Shown here piece by piece: positions 1 to 8,990 of a DNA stretch of 64,000 nt. Each line of letters begins with the position of its first letter. The first letter of the stretch is position 1. Origin of the DNA: Treponema sp. (GTDB lineage Bacteria; Spirochaetota; Spirochaetia; Treponematales; Treponemataceae); assembly GCA_017940255.1 (NCBI GenBank), contig JAGAZB010000002.1, positions 1-64,000 of the forward strand. The letters run 5' to 3'. Both the position numbers and the translations under genes were made by a program. The notes below the pieces were generated by a model. It did not search any database. It had not been told where the DNA came from and saw only the letters and a program-made list of their open reading frames with translations.

Positions 1-57
1 GTCAATTCGATTTTCTTCGGTATACAAAAGATACTTTTCCCATTCTTTTTTTCATAC

Positions 58-63
58 TATAAT
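58..63 (+). promoter_or_regulatory. -10 element of murB, start codon at or near +1
   Basis: TATAAT lies six bases before the murB ATG at 70, so the predicted transcription start falls on or next to the start codon. No convincing -35 is visible 17 bases upstream and there is no Shine-Dalgarno sequence. This suggests a leaderless mRNA; inferred only. Confidence 0.45.
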
Positions 64-69
64 ATAGAC

Positions 70-1017
70 ATGATAGATTTCCTTGCTTCCATGCTAAAAG
101 TCGCAAAAATTCCATTTTCAGAAAACGAGCCGCTTGCCCCAAAATCCACCTTCCGCATTGGTGGCAATGCCCGCCTTTTTATTACGCCTCAAACTTCAGA
201 ACAGTTTGAATCTGCCCTTTCTGCCGTGCGCAACGCAGACATTCCATTTTTTATAATAGGAGGAGCAAGCAACCTTGTTTTCCCAGATGAAGGCTACCAG
301 GGCGCTATAATTTCTTCTCAAGCCCTCAAAGAAATCTATTATACTCCAGATGAAATCACAGAAGATGGTTCACTTCTAGTTACCTGTCAGGCAGGCACCC
401 CTATGGCCGCTTTCGTTGATTTTTGCACTAAAAAAAATCTCACTGGTGCAGAACAGTTTGCCGGCCTTCCTGGAACTGTTGGCGGAGCCCTTTACATGAA
501 CGCCCGCTGCTTCGACCGTTCCATTAGCGATATATTTTATTCCGCAGAGTATTTTACCTTCCATGGAAAAAGCACGCAGCACGCAACCATCACCTTTAAT
601 CCCTCAGACTGGGACTACAAAAAATCACCATTTCAAGACAAACAGCAGCAAAAAATAATTACTTCTGCAACATTCCATCTTAGGCCCGCCGCAGCAGAAG
701 ACCACGACCGCATAATTTCCGACTGCAAAAAATATATCGCCGAACGCGTAGATAAAGGTCACTTTAAATACCCAAGCGCAGGCAGTGTCTTCAAAAACAA
801 CCATGCCTTTGGAGCCCCAAGCGGAAAACTCATCGACCAATGTGGCTTAAAAGGCCTTCAAATTGGCGGAGCCCAGATTGCTCCTTTCCACGGTAATTTC
901 ATCATAAACACCGGAAATGCCACCTGCTCAGATGTAAAAGCACTTGTTCAGCGTGCAAAAGATACCGTAAAAGAAAAATTTGGCTTCGATTTAGAGTGCG
1001 AAATCATTTTCGTATAA
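70..1017 (+). CDS. murB: UDP-N-acetylenolpyruvoylglucosamine reductase MurB
   Basis: MurB is the cytoplasmic flavoenzyme that reduces UDP-GlcNAc-enolpyruvate to UDP-MurNAc with NADPH in peptidoglycan synthesis. The 315-residue protein shows the FAD-binding start (STFRIGGNARLF, about 26-37), the GGASNLVF nucleotide loop (about 64-71), the GLPGTVGGALYMNA segment (about 132-145) and the C-terminal SAGSVFKNN catalytic serine region (about 236-244). The start at 70 keeps the usual N-terminus but has no ribosome-binding site; a -10 box ends six bases before it, so translation may be leaderless. An alternative ATG at 91 also lacks a Shine-Dalgarno. It stands alone upstream of a cNMP-binding protein gene with its own promoter. 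Confidence 0.95.
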   Translation: MIDFLASMLKVAKIPFSENEPLAPKSTFRIGGNARLFITPQTSEQFESALSAVRNADIPFFIIGGASNLVFPDEGYQGAIISSQALKEIYYTPDEITEDGSLLVTCQAGTPMAAFVDFCTKKNLTGAEQFAGLPGTVGGALYMNARCFDRSISDIFYSAEYFTFHGKSTQHATITFNPSDWDYKKSPFQDKQQQKIITSATFHLRPAAAEDHDRIISDCKKYIAERVDKGHFKYPSAGSVFKNNHAFGAPSGKLIDQCGLKGLQIGGAQIAPFHGNFIINTGNATCSDVKALVQRAKDTVKEKFGFDLECEIIFV

Positions 1018-1030
1018 TCAACGATATTTA

Positions 1031-1059
1031 TTGACAAATGAAAAATGTAAATTTATACT
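1031..1059 (+). promoter_or_regulatory. Sigma-70 type promoter for the cNMP-binding protein gene
   Basis: TTGACA (1031-1036), a 17-base spacer and TATACT (1054-1059) form a near-consensus promoter. The next gene's ATG is at 1069, nine bases after the -10, leaving almost no leader and no Shine-Dalgarno. Confidence 0.75.
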
Positions 1060-1068
1060 TATTTAAAT

Positions 1069-2253
1069 ATGTTGCAACTACAAATGATAAACTTCAGACA
1101 GGGAACTTACCTTGTTGTTGAAGGAAAGGCAGATACAGATCATTTTTATATAATTCAAAAAGGCTCTGTTCAAATTATTAAATCCAGCGGTGTTGGTGAT
1201 AACTCAACAACTTATGGTCCTGGAGACTTTGTTGGTGTTGTTTCATGTATGTCTGGTCATTTACAGATTGAAACCGCTATTGCTGCCACTGATGTTGTTG
1301 CAATTTCCGTAAAAAAAGAACAATACTCAGATCTTATTTCTCAAAACACACCTATCGCCTTAAAAATCATTAAGTCTTTTGCAAACAGAATGCGCACAAT
1401 GAATCAGATGCTCACAAAAGCAACTCTTAATTCAGTTGTTATTGATGACCGCACTCAGATTTTTAAGGTTGCCCGATATTACGAAAAAACTTCCAGAAAT
1501 GATATTGCAGCTTTTGCCTACTATCAGTTCCTAAAAACAAAACCGGAAGGCGAAGCCGCAGAATTTGCAAAAAAGCAGTTTGTTTCCTTAAAGCCAAGAA
1601 CTCATGCAGTTTATTATGAGCCGACAGAAGAAACAACCCGCGAATACCCAAAAGACACAATGATATTCTCAGAAGCACAAAGCGGTTCTGATATGTTTAT
1701 CATTCAGCGTGGTGAAGTTGCAATTTCTAAAGTAGTTAAAGGTGAAGAAGTAACACTGGCCGTTCTCAAAAAAGGTGATATGTTCGGCGAGATGGCTCTT
1801 ATCGAAAATAAACCTCGTTCTGCCTGTGCAATTGCTCATAGCGATTGTGTACTTATGGTAATCAATCGCTCAAACTTTAATCAGATGGTATCAACGCAAC
1901 CACAGCTGATTGCAAAGCTTACAACAACTCTTGCCGATCGTCTGTGGTCAATGTACCGCCAGCTCGATAACGCAAGCCTTACAGAACCTGTAGAAAAGTT
2001 AGTGGATATCCTCTCTTTACAGGCAGAAAAACAACGACTTGGTGGAGCAATTGGAACACACACAATGCAAACAGATCTTACTCCAAAAGATTTAGCCAAC
2101 ATGTGCGCGCTTCCAAGTCATCTTCATCCAAAAGCGATTTATGACTTCCAGCAGTTATCAAACTATCGCATTCAAGATGGCAAAATTTTTGTAAAAGATG
2201 TAAATGAACTTATAAAACAGGCAGCTTTTTACAGAAAGAATAATGCAAAATAA
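1069..2253 (+). CDS. Protein with two cyclic-nucleotide-binding domains
   Basis: The 394-residue protein carries two CRP-type cNMP-binding beta-roll domains, about 8-120 and 185-305. Both show the effector-site signature; the second is clearest (GDMFGEMALIENKPRSACAIA, phosphate-binding cassette). Between them is an alpha-helical linker, and the last 80 residues may hold a winged-helix-like fold (LTPKDLANMCALPSHL), although no standard Crp helix-turn-helix is obvious. Likely a cAMP- or c-di-nucleotide-responsive regulator or scaffold; target unknown. Treponemes commonly have such a gene next to murB. A strong promoter precedes it almost directly, so the ATG at 1069 would be leaderless; the in-frame ATG at 1084 is an alternative start. 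It overlaps the next gene by 11 bases. Confidence 0.8.
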   Translation: MLQLQMINFRQGTYLVVEGKADTDHFYIIQKGSVQIIKSSGVGDNSTTYGPGDFVGVVSCMSGHLQIETAIAATDVVAISVKKEQYSDLISQNTPIALKIIKSFANRMRTMNQMLTKATLNSVVIDDRTQIFKVARYYEKTSRNDIAAFAYYQFLKTKPEGEAAEFAKKQFVSLKPRTHAVYYEPTEETTREYPKDTMIFSEAQSGSDMFIIQRGEVAISKVVKGEEVTLAVLKKGDMFGEMALIENKPRSACAIAHSDCVLMVINRSNFNQMVSTQPQLIAKLTTTLADRLWSMYRQLDNASLTEPVEKLVDILSLQAEKQRLGGAIGTHTMQTDLTPKDLANMCALPSHLHPKAIYDFQQLSNYRIQDGKIFVKDVNELIKQAAFYRKNNAK

Positions 2254-2818
2254 TTTTTCTACCGATATTTATAATATGTTTCGGTGGAAAAAAATAAACT
2301 TACTTTTCATTCTTTTCATCATCTTTCCTCTTTTCTCTGAAGAATTACCACAAGGATATAAAAACATATTCCTGGGCATGAATCTGGAAGAAACAAAAGA
2401 CGCCCTCTTAAAAGAACCAGATTTCGGTTTCCATGGCGATAGAGACGTTTCCCTTCTTCCAGGAGGCAGCCGTGAATTAATCGAAACTGATGCAAGAACT
2501 GGGCATGGTTCAAATTTTCTGGAAAGATGTTATTTTCAATTTTTTATGGATGAATTATACATTATCACCATTAATATCAATCCAGATAAAATGGATTACT
2601 ATTCAATTTTTACAAAACTAACAGAAAAGTATGGCCAACCTGCAGAATTCAGTCCTTCAGCAGCCACTTGGAAAGACGATAATGTTACAATGAGTCTCGA
2701 ACATCCACTTACACTAAAATATATAGATAATAAAATATATAAAAATACTCAAAATTATAATAACGTGCCAATTTCTCCAACAGAAACTACACGCGAAATG
2801 TTTTTGGACGAACTATGA
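2243..2818 (+). CDS. Exported protein of unknown function
   Basis: No family recognised. The 191-residue product starts with a hydrophobic export signal after a short charged stretch (KKINLLFILFIIFPLFSEE, about 16-34), then a soluble domain whose segment 'GYKNIFLGMNLEETKDALLKE' resembles the start of small periplasmic domains that compare paired residues in spirochaetes. The gene overlaps the end of the cNMP-binding gene by 11 bases and its stop overlaps the start of the DUF192 gene by four bases (ATGA), so the three genes are probably one operon with translational coupling. The first ATG is preceded by a weak GAAAGAA; an alternative start at 2276 would put the signal peptide closer to the N-terminus and may be the real one. 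Confidence 0.7.
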   Translation: MQNNFSTDIYNMFRWKKINLLFILFIIFPLFSEELPQGYKNIFLGMNLEETKDALLKEPDFGFHGDRDVSLLPGGSRELIETDARTGHGSNFLERCYFQFFMDELYIITININPDKMDYYSIFTKLTEKYGQPAEFSPSAATWKDDNVTMSLEHPLTLKYIDNKIYKNTQNYNNVPISPTETTREMFLDEL

Positions 2819-3261
2819 AAAAAAGACTAATTACTTCACTTATTATTTTCACACTTGTTATTTCATCTTTTTTTGCTTCAGTAAAAAAATTACCTCAAAA
2901 AACCATAACTATCACAAAATCTGATGGAAGCACAGTTAGCGTACTTGCAGAAATTGCAAGAAAACCAGAAGACCGTGCAAAAGGTTTTATGGAACGAAAA
3001 AAAATCCCAGATGGTACAGGAATGATTTTTGTTTTTGAACAGGATCAGATTCTTTCTTTCTGGATGAAAAACACTCCAACTCCACTTTCAATTGCTTACT
3101 TCGACTCACAGGGTAAAATCCGAGATATTTTTGATATGAAACCTTACAGTCTTGCCCCAGTTCAAAGTACAACTTCTGTAAGATATGCACTTGAAGTTCC
3201 TCAGGGCTGGTTCAAAAAAAATGGAGTCCAACCCGGGGACTCCATTTCAATATCATTCTGA
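2815..3261 (+). CDS. DUF192 family exported protein
   Basis: The 148-residue protein has an N-terminal signal peptide (LITSLIIFTLVISSFFASV, about 4-22) followed by a complete DUF192 domain: AEIARKPEDRAKGFMERKKIPDGTGMIFVF, then LSFWMKNTPTPLSIAYFDSQGKI and the closing ALEVPQGWF motif. DUF192 is a small beta-fold of unknown biochemical role, widespread in bacteria and often secreted. The start overlaps the stop of the preceding exported protein by four bases, indicating coupled translation. The 3' end overlaps the end of the convergent TPR gene by nine bases, so no separate terminator exists between the two. Confidence 0.88.
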   Translation: MKKRLITSLIIFTLVISSFFASVKKLPQKTITITKSDGSTVSVLAEIARKPEDRAKGFMERKKIPDGTGMIFVFEQDQILSFWMKNTPTPLSIAYFDSQGKIRDIFDMKPYSLAPVQSTTSVRYALEVPQGWFKKNGVQPGDSISISF

Positions 3262-4404
3262 TTTTTCTAATTTCATCAATTCATTTGCCGCAATTTTATC
3301 TTTTGGATCATACTCCAGAACCGTAGTAAAATAATTACGGGCAGCAGTTTTATCTCCCTGGGCTAAAGCAAGATAACCCAGATTAGAAATAATCTTTGGA
3401 CTTTCAGGCTCTAATTCAAAAGCTTTAAGAAGATTCTCTTTTGCTTCATCAAATTTCTTTTCCTGAATCAAACAAAGAGCAAGCTCATTAAATGTATCAG
3501 AATTAGTTTCTCCACCATATTTTAAGGCTTCTCTAAATGCCTGCTCAGCATCTTCAAATCTTTCAAGACGGCGCAATCCCCATCCAAGCATAAACCAGGC
3601 ATTCCAAACCTTTGGATTGTTTACCAGAAAGTTTCTGATTTCTTCCAAGCCCTTCTCTTCATTTCCACTTGAAATTAAATCATAAGCTTTCTGGAATGAT
3701 TCATCATCCATATTTTGATTTGTAATATTATTAACCATTTCCTGGGCACGCTCTTTTTTGTAAACACCATTTTCGCCTAAGTCTTTATCATCAACATCAC
3801 AAGTCAAAGCAATGTATGTTTCAAAAGCATCTTTTGCTTCTCTGTAACTGTGTTTTTTCATATAATAAAAACCAGCATTAAAGAAAGCATCTGGCAACGG
3901 AGGCTCTGCATTCATTGCATCTCTGTAATAAGCAAGGGCATCTGAATCATATGCGTCTGCATCTTCATTCAAGCCTGCGTTTCTGTAAGAATCGGCTCTC
4001 TGATCAAGGAAAAGTGCCATATTCAAGATTACAGCTTCATCTTCTGGATCCAAACCTAAAAGTGAAAGAAATATTTCTTCTGCAAGATCAAAATCTTCAT
4101 TTTTAGTTTTTAAGATTGCAGCTTCACACAGTTCTTTTTTAATATTAGGTCTAACCTTCTTGATTATAGAACGATAATAGTCAAGATTTTCATTTTTCTT
4201 ATCGTATGCAAGAACAGTTAAGATACCAGCAAGAATCTGTTCTGTAGAAATTTCTTCGGGATTAAAACTTCCAGGATCATCATCCATTTTACGCTGAACA
4301 GGAAGTTTAATACTAGTATCAATCTTAAAAGCTGCATCTGATGCAACAAAATTTTCAGGTATACCAATATAATAAATTGATTCAAGAGGATTTTTTGTAT
4401 TCAT
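3253..4404 (-). CDS. Tetratricopeptide repeat protein
   Basis: The 383-residue protein has no signal peptide and is built mainly of helical TPR units. The clearest are near 178-215 (FFNAGFYYMKKHSYREAKDAFETYIAL), 265-300 (AWFMLGWGLRRLERFEDAEQAFREAL), 305-338 (FNELALCLIQEKKFDEAKENLLKAFEL) and 339-372 (ISNLGYLALAQGDKTAARNYFTTVL). TPR proteins act as protein-docking scaffolds; partners cannot be read from sequence. The gene follows the PilZ gene by 17 bases on the same strand, suggesting a c-di-GMP-linked two-gene unit. A TPR gene close to murB is also known in other treponemes, which supports orthology but not function. Confidence 0.85.
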   Translation of the reverse strand: MNTKNPLESIYYIGIPENFVASDAAFKIDTSIKLPVQRKMDDDPGSFNPEEISTEQILAGILTVLAYDKKNENLDYYRSIIKKVRPNIKKELCEAAILKTKNEDFDLAEEIFLSLLGLDPEDEAVILNMALFLDQRADSYRNAGLNEDADAYDSDALAYYRDAMNAEPPLPDAFFNAGFYYMKKHSYREAKDAFETYIALTCDVDDKDLGENGVYKKERAQEMVNNITNQNMDDESFQKAYDLISSGNEEKGLEEIRNFLVNNPKVWNAWFMLGWGLRRLERFEDAEQAFREALKYGGETNSDTFNELALCLIQEKKFDEAKENLLKAFELEPESPKIISNLGYLALAQGDKTAARNYFTTVLEYDPKDKIAANELMKLEKSE

Positions 4405-4421
4405 TATGTTTTCCTATGTAA

Positions 4422-5489
4422 TTAATTTGAGGCAGGAGTCTGAACGTTTTGAGAAGCAGCCCCATTTTCTGTTTTTGCACCAGCAGGAGGAGTTGGTGCC
4501 ACACCTGCAGCCACTGCAGCATTATCAACCGCAGCAGCAGCCTTAGCCTGAATTGCAGCTTTAGCCTGCTCAGAAGCATTCTCTTCTGCACGTTTTTTCA
4601 TTTCAGCTGCAATTTCTGCTCGCTTTAATGCTGCCTGAGCCTCAGCTTTTTCCTGTGCAACCTGATTACTCATCTGCTTTTCTATTAACTTCTTCTGATA
4701 AGAAGTAATATATGTGTTTATATGAAATTTATATGACATTGGAATGTCATCTGCAGAAAACTCAATATGTACCACAGAAACATCCTTTCTACCTTCCAGA
4801 AATTCAGCTTCTTTGATTACACCTGGCAAAGAAAGTTTTTCACTAGTATCAGTAAAGAACATCCTTAAATCAACCTGCTTGTTTTGTAGAAATTTTGGAA
4901 TACCAACAAGCATTACACGTGCTCCACCAAATGAAAGATCCTTCATTACACACTTTCTTGGAACACCTTCAATAAAAATATATGATTCTTCTTTTGGAAT
5001 TCCCAACTGACGCAAGGAATTTTCATTCAAAGAAATTCTTTCTTCTTTGCGGTTTTTAAAGTTTTCGTTTACTTCAATAAATTCGCCTAATCTTAGAATT
5101 AACTCATCAGGCGGACGCTGAGTAAAACTTAAAGTTACAATTGCAAGTTCATTTGATGCTGGATATGGTTTTACTTCTGCTACAGTACTATTAACAAAAA
5201 ACTGAATTGGATCACCATTATTTGCAAAAAAACAATAACGTACAGAAATAGGAACAGATCTATTCTTGTTTATAGCTTGATAAATACCGCTTCCAGTTCC
5301 AATAAAAACTCTTACCTGTTGTAACGATGTTGAATTAATAATACAAGGCCATTGCCCACCATTACACTTCAGATAGATTTGTCTTGGGTCTATTCGCAAA
5401 GCTTTTAAGTTAGCTTTTGTAAATACAATTTCTTTGTCGCGAAAATAATCGTAATAATGCTGTATGTGATGACTTGTAGTTACACCCAT
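4422..5489 (-). CDS. PlzA-like PilZ domain c-di-GMP effector
   Basis: The 355-residue cytoplasmic protein has an N-terminal PilZN3-like domain (about 15-140) and a PilZ domain (about 145-255). The two c-di-GMP ligand motifs are intact: RKEER (147-151) and DLSFGGA (184-190). This layout matches the spirochaetal PlzA group, which controls motility and metabolism in response to c-di-GMP. The last 100 residues are an alanine- and lysine-rich likely coiled coil ending in a Pro/Ala tail, which is not part of the standard family. A TATAAA box ends ten bases before the ATG, so the leader is very short. The downstream TPR gene is probably co-transcribed. Confidence 0.85.
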   Translation of the reverse strand: MGVTTSHHIQHYYDYFRDKEIVFTKANLKALRIDPRQIYLKCNGGQWPCIINSTSLQQVRVFIGTGSGIYQAINKNRSVPISVRYCFFANNGDPIQFFVNSTVAEVKPYPASNELAIVTLSFTQRPPDELILRLGEFIEVNENFKNRKEERISLNENSLRQLGIPKEESYIFIEGVPRKCVMKDLSFGGARVMLVGIPKFLQNKQVDLRMFFTDTSEKLSLPGVIKEAEFLEGRKDVSVVHIEFSADDIPMSYKFHINTYITSYQKKLIEKQMSNQVAQEKAEAQAALKRAEIAAEMKKRAEENASEQAKAAIQAKAAAAVDNAAVAAGVAPTPPAGAKTENGAASQNVQTPASN

Positions 5490-5560
5490 ATCTCTAAAGT
5501 TTATACCAAATTCACTAATAAATCAATAAAATATGCCCTATAAGCATTTACAAATAAGCA

Positions 5561-5600
5561 AAAAAAAATAGCGACGCCATCGGAGTGCGATAACGTCGCT
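5561..5600 (-). terminator. Intrinsic terminator of the tuf-S10-spc-alpha unit
   Basis: On the minus strand GCGACG...CGTCGC form a stem (5571-5576 with 5594-5599) with an inner loop of 17 bases, followed by a run of eight or nine T. It lies 23 bases after the small zinc protein gene and closes the long ribosomal unit. Confidence 0.85.
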
Positions 5601-5622
5601 TACATTCTGAGAATATCAGAAC

Positions 5623-5856
5623 TTACTCTGCAGCAGTTTCAGCAGCAGGAGCTTCTTCAGCAGGTGCAGCTGCAGGAGCTTCAGCTCTTGCCTTATTTTT
5701 CAAAGCTGCATTGCAGAATTTACAAATATTCACAGTGGCGCCATTAATTTCCTTTTCCCACAGAACTTTAATATCTGTTTTTCCACAGATTGCACAAGTT
5801 CCACGTCCGTGAGCAGGCAATGATCTAATTCCAGATCCGCGATGGTTCTTTGACAT
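5623..5856 (-). CDS. Small zinc-ribbon protein at the end of the ribosomal cluster
   Basis: Not a recognised ribosomal protein. The 77-residue product has two CxxC pairs, CAIC (about 21-24) and CKFC (about 46-49), spaced 21 residues apart, as in a zinc ribbon, with basic N-terminal residues (KNHRGSGIRS) and a low-complexity Ala/Glu tail from about 58. It sits 18 bases after rplQ, has its own Shine-Dalgarno (GAGGAG), and is followed directly by the terminator, so it is the last gene of the S10-spc-alpha unit. The position and the tail shared in style with L17 suggest a treponeme-specific ribosome-associated or translation factor; that is inference. The zinc-ribbon reading is fairly secure, the role is unknown. 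Confidence 0.75.
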   Translation of the reverse strand: MSKNHRGSGIRSLPAHGRGTCAICGKTDIKVLWEKEINGATVNICKFCNAALKNKARAEAPAAAPAEEAPAAETAAE

Positions 5857-5874
5857 ATCAAACTCCTCTGTAAA

Positions 5875-6399
5875 TTATTCTGCAGAAGCTTCTTCTTTCT
5901 TTTCAGAAGCAGCTTTCTTTGAAGAAGACTTTTTAGGCTTGCTTTCAGCAGCCGAATCTTTTGGTGCAGCAGCTTTCTTAGTTTTAGGAGCAGCAGCCTT
6001 CTTTGCAGGCTTCTTCTCTTCTGCATTAGATTCATCTTCAAGCTTATAATCTACCAATTCAAGAATTACTACATCAGCAGCATCACCCTGACGGTATCCC
6101 AACTTAAGAACACGAGTGTAACCACCATTGCGTTCTTTCATACGTGGTCCAATCTCTGTAAAGAGCTTGTTCAAAATTTTTTCATCTTGGATAAATTTAG
6201 CAGCTTCACGACGATTGTGAACAGTATCTTCCTTAGCTCTTGTAATAAGTTTTTCAGCTGACTTTCTTACTTCAAGTGCCTTAGATTTTGTTGTAGTAAT
6301 ACGCTCATATCTAAAAAGCGATGTTACCATATTGCGTGACATAGCACGACGATGTGCTGTTGTACGTGAAAGCGGATTAAAACCATTTCTATGATTCAT
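5875..6399 (-). CDS. rplQ: 50S ribosomal protein L17 with long basic tail
   Basis: L17 binds 23S rRNA domain III near the exit tunnel. Residues 1-118 match the family ([27 protein letters not shown]..., [45 protein letters not shown]). From about 125 to 174 there is a low-complexity Lys/Ala/Ser/Glu tail that most L17 proteins (about 115-130 residues) lack. The start overlaps the end of rpoA by 11 bases, indicating coupled translation. Last classical gene of the alpha operon. Confidence 0.95.
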   Translation of the reverse strand: MNHRNGFNPLSRTTAHRRAMSRNMVTSLFRYERITTTKSKALEVRKSAEKLITRAKEDTVHNRREAAKFIQDEKILNKLFTEIGPRMKERNGGYTRVLKLGYRQGDAADVVILELVDYKLEDESNAEEKKPAKKAAAPKTKKAAAPKDSAAESKPKKSSSKKAASEKKEEASAE

Positions 6400-7444
6400 C
6401 TGTTTCTTCCTTCTGCTTTGTTATATTGGCAGCATTCTTCAGATGACTGTAGTCTGTCATGCCAAGAGTAAGGTTCCATTCCTGGAGCTTCTCTTTAATT
6501 TCCTGTAAACTTTTCTTTCCAAAGTTTCTAGTTTTGGCAATATCTTCTTCAGTCTTTTTTGTCAATTCGCCGATTGTACGAATATTAGCATTCTTCAAAC
6601 AATTTGATGAACGAACTGAAAGTTCCAATTCCTCTACTGGTGTATTCAAGAGAACCTGAATACCCTTGTCGCCTTCATCACTTTCATCCGATCCGAGAAC
6701 ATCTTTATCATTGAAGTTTACAAATACAGCAAAATGTTCTTTTGCGATTTTTGCAGCCTCTCCTAAAGCGTTATCAGGTGTAATTGTTCCATCAGTCCAA
6801 ATTTCAAGAACTAACTTATCATAGTCATTTCTCTGACCAACACGACAAGGTTCAATAGAATATTTAACTTTTGGAACCGGAGTGAAAATGGCATCCATAG
6901 GAATTGTACCAACAACTTCTATATAATGTTCATTTGTTTCAGCCGGAACATATCCACGACCAAGGTCTACCTGAATTTCAATATCCAAGTGAGCACCTTC
7001 CATCATTGTAAAGATAACAGTATCTTTAGTCATGATTTCAAGCTGACCTTCTTTTGCAAAGTCATCGCTCTTTACAACGCCTGGACCTTTAAATTCATAC
7101 TGGATTGTATCCTGCTCTACATCATTAGGTAATCTCAAACGAATCATCTTCAGAGAATTGATAATTTCGAGTGTATCTTCTGCAACATTTGGAATTGCAT
7201 CAAATTCACTAGAAATAATGTGCGACATTCCATTCTCATCATATGATGTAATACGAATAGATGTAATTGCATATCCCTGGATTGATGAAAGAAGTACTCG
7301 TCTAAGAGTATTTCCTACAGTTGTACCAAAACCAGTTTCGAACGGATATGCAGTAAACTTTCCGTAATTTGGATTTGTGCTAATGTGTTCAAATGTAATG
7401 CCTTTAGGCCTCTTAAAACCTTTGAGCAAATTTTTTCGAGCCAT
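6389..7444 (-). CDS. rpoA: RNA polymerase alpha subunit
   Basis: The 351-residue alpha subunit nucleates polymerase assembly and contacts UP elements and activators. The N-terminal dimerisation domain (about 15-235) shows [23 protein letters not shown]; the C-terminal helix-hairpin-helix domain (about 265-330) shows [22 protein letters not shown] and [14 protein letters not shown]. Between them is an acidic linker ([10 protein letters not shown]). The gene lies 15 bases after rpsD and overlaps rplQ by 11 bases in the alpha operon. Confidence 0.97.
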   Translation of the reverse strand: MARKNLLKGFKRPKGITFEHISTNPNYGKFTAYPFETGFGTTVGNTLRRVLLSSIQGYAITSIRITSYDENGMSHIISSEFDAIPNVAEDTLEIINSLKMIRLRLPNDVEQDTIQYEFKGPGVVKSDDFAKEGQLEIMTKDTVIFTMMEGAHLDIEIQVDLGRGYVPAETNEHYIEVVGTIPMDAIFTPVPKVKYSIEPCRVGQRNDYDKLVLEIWTDGTITPDNALGEAAKIAKEHFAVFVNFNDKDVLGSDESDEGDKGIQVLLNTPVEELELSVRSSNCLKNANIRTIGELTKKTEEDIAKTRNFGKKSLQEIKEKLQEWNLTLGMTDYSHLKNAANITKQKEETDES

Positions 7445-7459
7445 CTGAACTCCTTGTTA

Positions 7460-8053
7460 TTATTTTGAGTAATATTCAACAATAAGATTCTCTTTAACTG
7501 CGTAATCAATATCTGAACGTGCAGCCAAAGCGACAACCTTTCCAGTGAAATTTTCAGCATCAGATTCAAGCCAACTTGGAACAACTTTGTCGCCATTAGC
7601 GAGAACAAGAGTTTTGATTCCAGAATTTCTGCTTGCTTCCTTAAGAGCAATTACATCACCAACTCTTACCAAGTAAGATGGAATGTTAACCTTATTACCG
7701 TTTACAGTAATATGTCCATGATTAACCATCTGTCTTGCCTGCTGACGTGTTTTTGCGAATCCAAGGCGATAAACTACATTATCCAGACGTGATTCAAGGA
7801 TCTGAAGTAAAACTTCACCTGTTACGCCAGGCTTTTTTGTTGCCATAACATAGTATTTTCTGAACTGCTTTTCGAGAACACCATAAATAAAGCGGAGCTT
7901 CTGTTTTTCAGTCAACTGAAGACCGTATTCAGACTTCTTAGCTCTTCTTACTTCTTTCTGGTTTCTCTTAGATTCCTTTGTATATCCCATTACTACAGGA
8001 TTAATACCCAAGGCTTTACATCTCTTTAACAGAGGCTGTGTACTTTTACCCAT
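7460..8053 (-). CDS. rpsD: 30S ribosomal protein S4
   Basis: S4 is a primary 16S rRNA binder and in many bacteria the autoregulator of the alpha operon. The 197-residue protein has the N-terminal region (KSTQPLLKRCKALGINPV) without the zinc cysteines of some S4 forms, and an S4 RNA-binding domain at about 90-155 (LDNVVYRLGFAKTRQQARQMVNHGHITVNGNKVNIPSY). The spacing is 19 bases after rpsK and 15 before rpoA. Confidence 0.97.
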   Translation of the reverse strand: MGKSTQPLLKRCKALGINPVVMGYTKESKRNQKEVRRAKKSEYGLQLTEKQKLRFIYGVLEKQFRKYYVMATKKPGVTGEVLLQILESRLDNVVYRLGFAKTRQQARQMVNHGHITVNGNKVNIPSYLVRVGDVIALKEASRNSGIKTLVLANGDKVVPSWLESDAENFTGKVVALAARSDIDYAVKENLIVEYYSK

Positions 8054-8072
8054 AACGTATTCTCCTTAAGAT

Positions 8073-8453
8073 TTACATGCGTCGAGTCTTACGAGGACGA
8101 CAGCCATTGTGAGGAATTGGAGTAACATCAGAAATTGACTTTACTCTCAAGCCCATAGCACCAATAGAGCGGATAGCGTTTTCACGACCCATTCCTGGTC
8201 CTTTTACATATACGTGTACTTCACGCAGACCATAACTAGCAGCCTTCTGCAATGCAGTTTCAGCTACAGACTGAGCGGCAAATGGAGTTGATTTTTTTGC
8301 TCCACGGAAACCGAGTCCACCTGAAGAAGCCCATGAAAGAGCATTTCCCTTCAAGTCTGTTACAGTTACGATAGTGTTATTGAACGTAGCCTGGATATAT
8401 ACATTTCCTTCGTATACGCTCTTTTTTTCCTTTCGTTTCTTAGCGACAGCCAT
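8073..8453 (-). CDS. rpsK: 30S ribosomal protein S11
   Basis: S11 forms part of the 30S platform near the mRNA exit site. The 126-residue protein is collinear with the family: basic N-terminus, [54 protein letters not shown] and the terminal [17 protein letters not shown]. It is preceded by a Shine-Dalgarno (GGAGGA) in the 14-base gap after rpsM. Confidence 0.97.
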   Translation of the reverse strand: MAVAKKRKEKKSVYEGNVYIQATFNNTIVTVTDLKGNALSWASSGGLGFRGAKKSTPFAAQSVAETALQKAASYGLREVHVYVKGPGMGRENAIRSIGAMGLRVKSISDVTPIPHNGCRPRKTRRM

Positions 8454-8467
8454 TACTTATCCTCCGC

Positions 8468-8836
8468 CTATGCCTTCTTCTTATTAGCAACAGTCTTCTT
8501 CTTACCCTTGCGAGTACGTGCATTTGTACGAGTTCTCTGACCACGTACAGGAAGACCTCTCTTATGACGAAGACCACGATAGCATCCAATATCCATCAGG
8601 CGCTTAAGGTTAAGACCAATTTCTGAACGAAGACGTCCTTCTGTCTTGTAATTTGCGTCGATGATTTCACGAATCTTTGCCAATTCATCCTGAGTAAGAT
8701 CGTTTGCCATCTTCATAGGATCAATTTTGGCATCTTCGCAGATTTTCTGTGCAGTTGCACGACCGATACCATAAATATAAGTTAATGCGGTACCAACATG
8801 TTTGTTTGGGATATCTACTCCCGCAATTCGAGCCAT
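8468..8836 (-). CDS. rpsM: 30S ribosomal protein S13
   Basis: S13 lies in the 30S head and contacts P-site tRNA and the intersubunit bridges. The 122-residue protein carries the helix-hairpin-helix N-terminus ([27 protein letters not shown]), the central [28 protein letters not shown] motif and a lysine-rich C-terminus. It follows rpmJ by 17 bases with AGGAGA as ribosome-binding site. Confidence 0.97.
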   Translation of the reverse strand: MARIAGVDIPNKHVGTALTYIYGIGRATAQKICEDAKIDPMKMANDLTQDELAKIREIIDANYKTEGRLRSEIGLNLKRLMDIGCYRGLRHKRGLPVRGQRTRTNARTRKGKKKTVANKKKA

Positions 8837-8853
8837 CTGTTTCTCCTTAAGCC

Positions 8854-8967
8854 TTAGCCCTGTCTCTGTTTATGTTTTGGGTTTGTACAAATGATACGGA
8901 TAATACCATTACGTTTGATAACCTTACACTTATCACAGATAGGTTTTACACTGGTTCGTACTTTCAT
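8854..8967 (-). CDS. rpmJ: 50S ribosomal protein L36
   Basis: A short gene of 37 codons: [20 protein letters not shown], followed by [17 protein letters not shown]. It is the zinc-containing (C+) form of L36, with CxxC, a third cysteine and a histidine as the expected ligands. It lies 127 bases after secY and 17 bases before rpsM, the normal place in the spc/alpha junction. Infa, adk and map, often found here, are absent. A hairpin in the upstream spacer may regulate it. Confidence 0.95.
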   Translation of the reverse strand: MKVRTSVKPICDKCKVIKRNGIIRIICTNPKHKQRQG

Positions 8968-8990
8968 ATAAAAGCCCCCATGAGAATATT

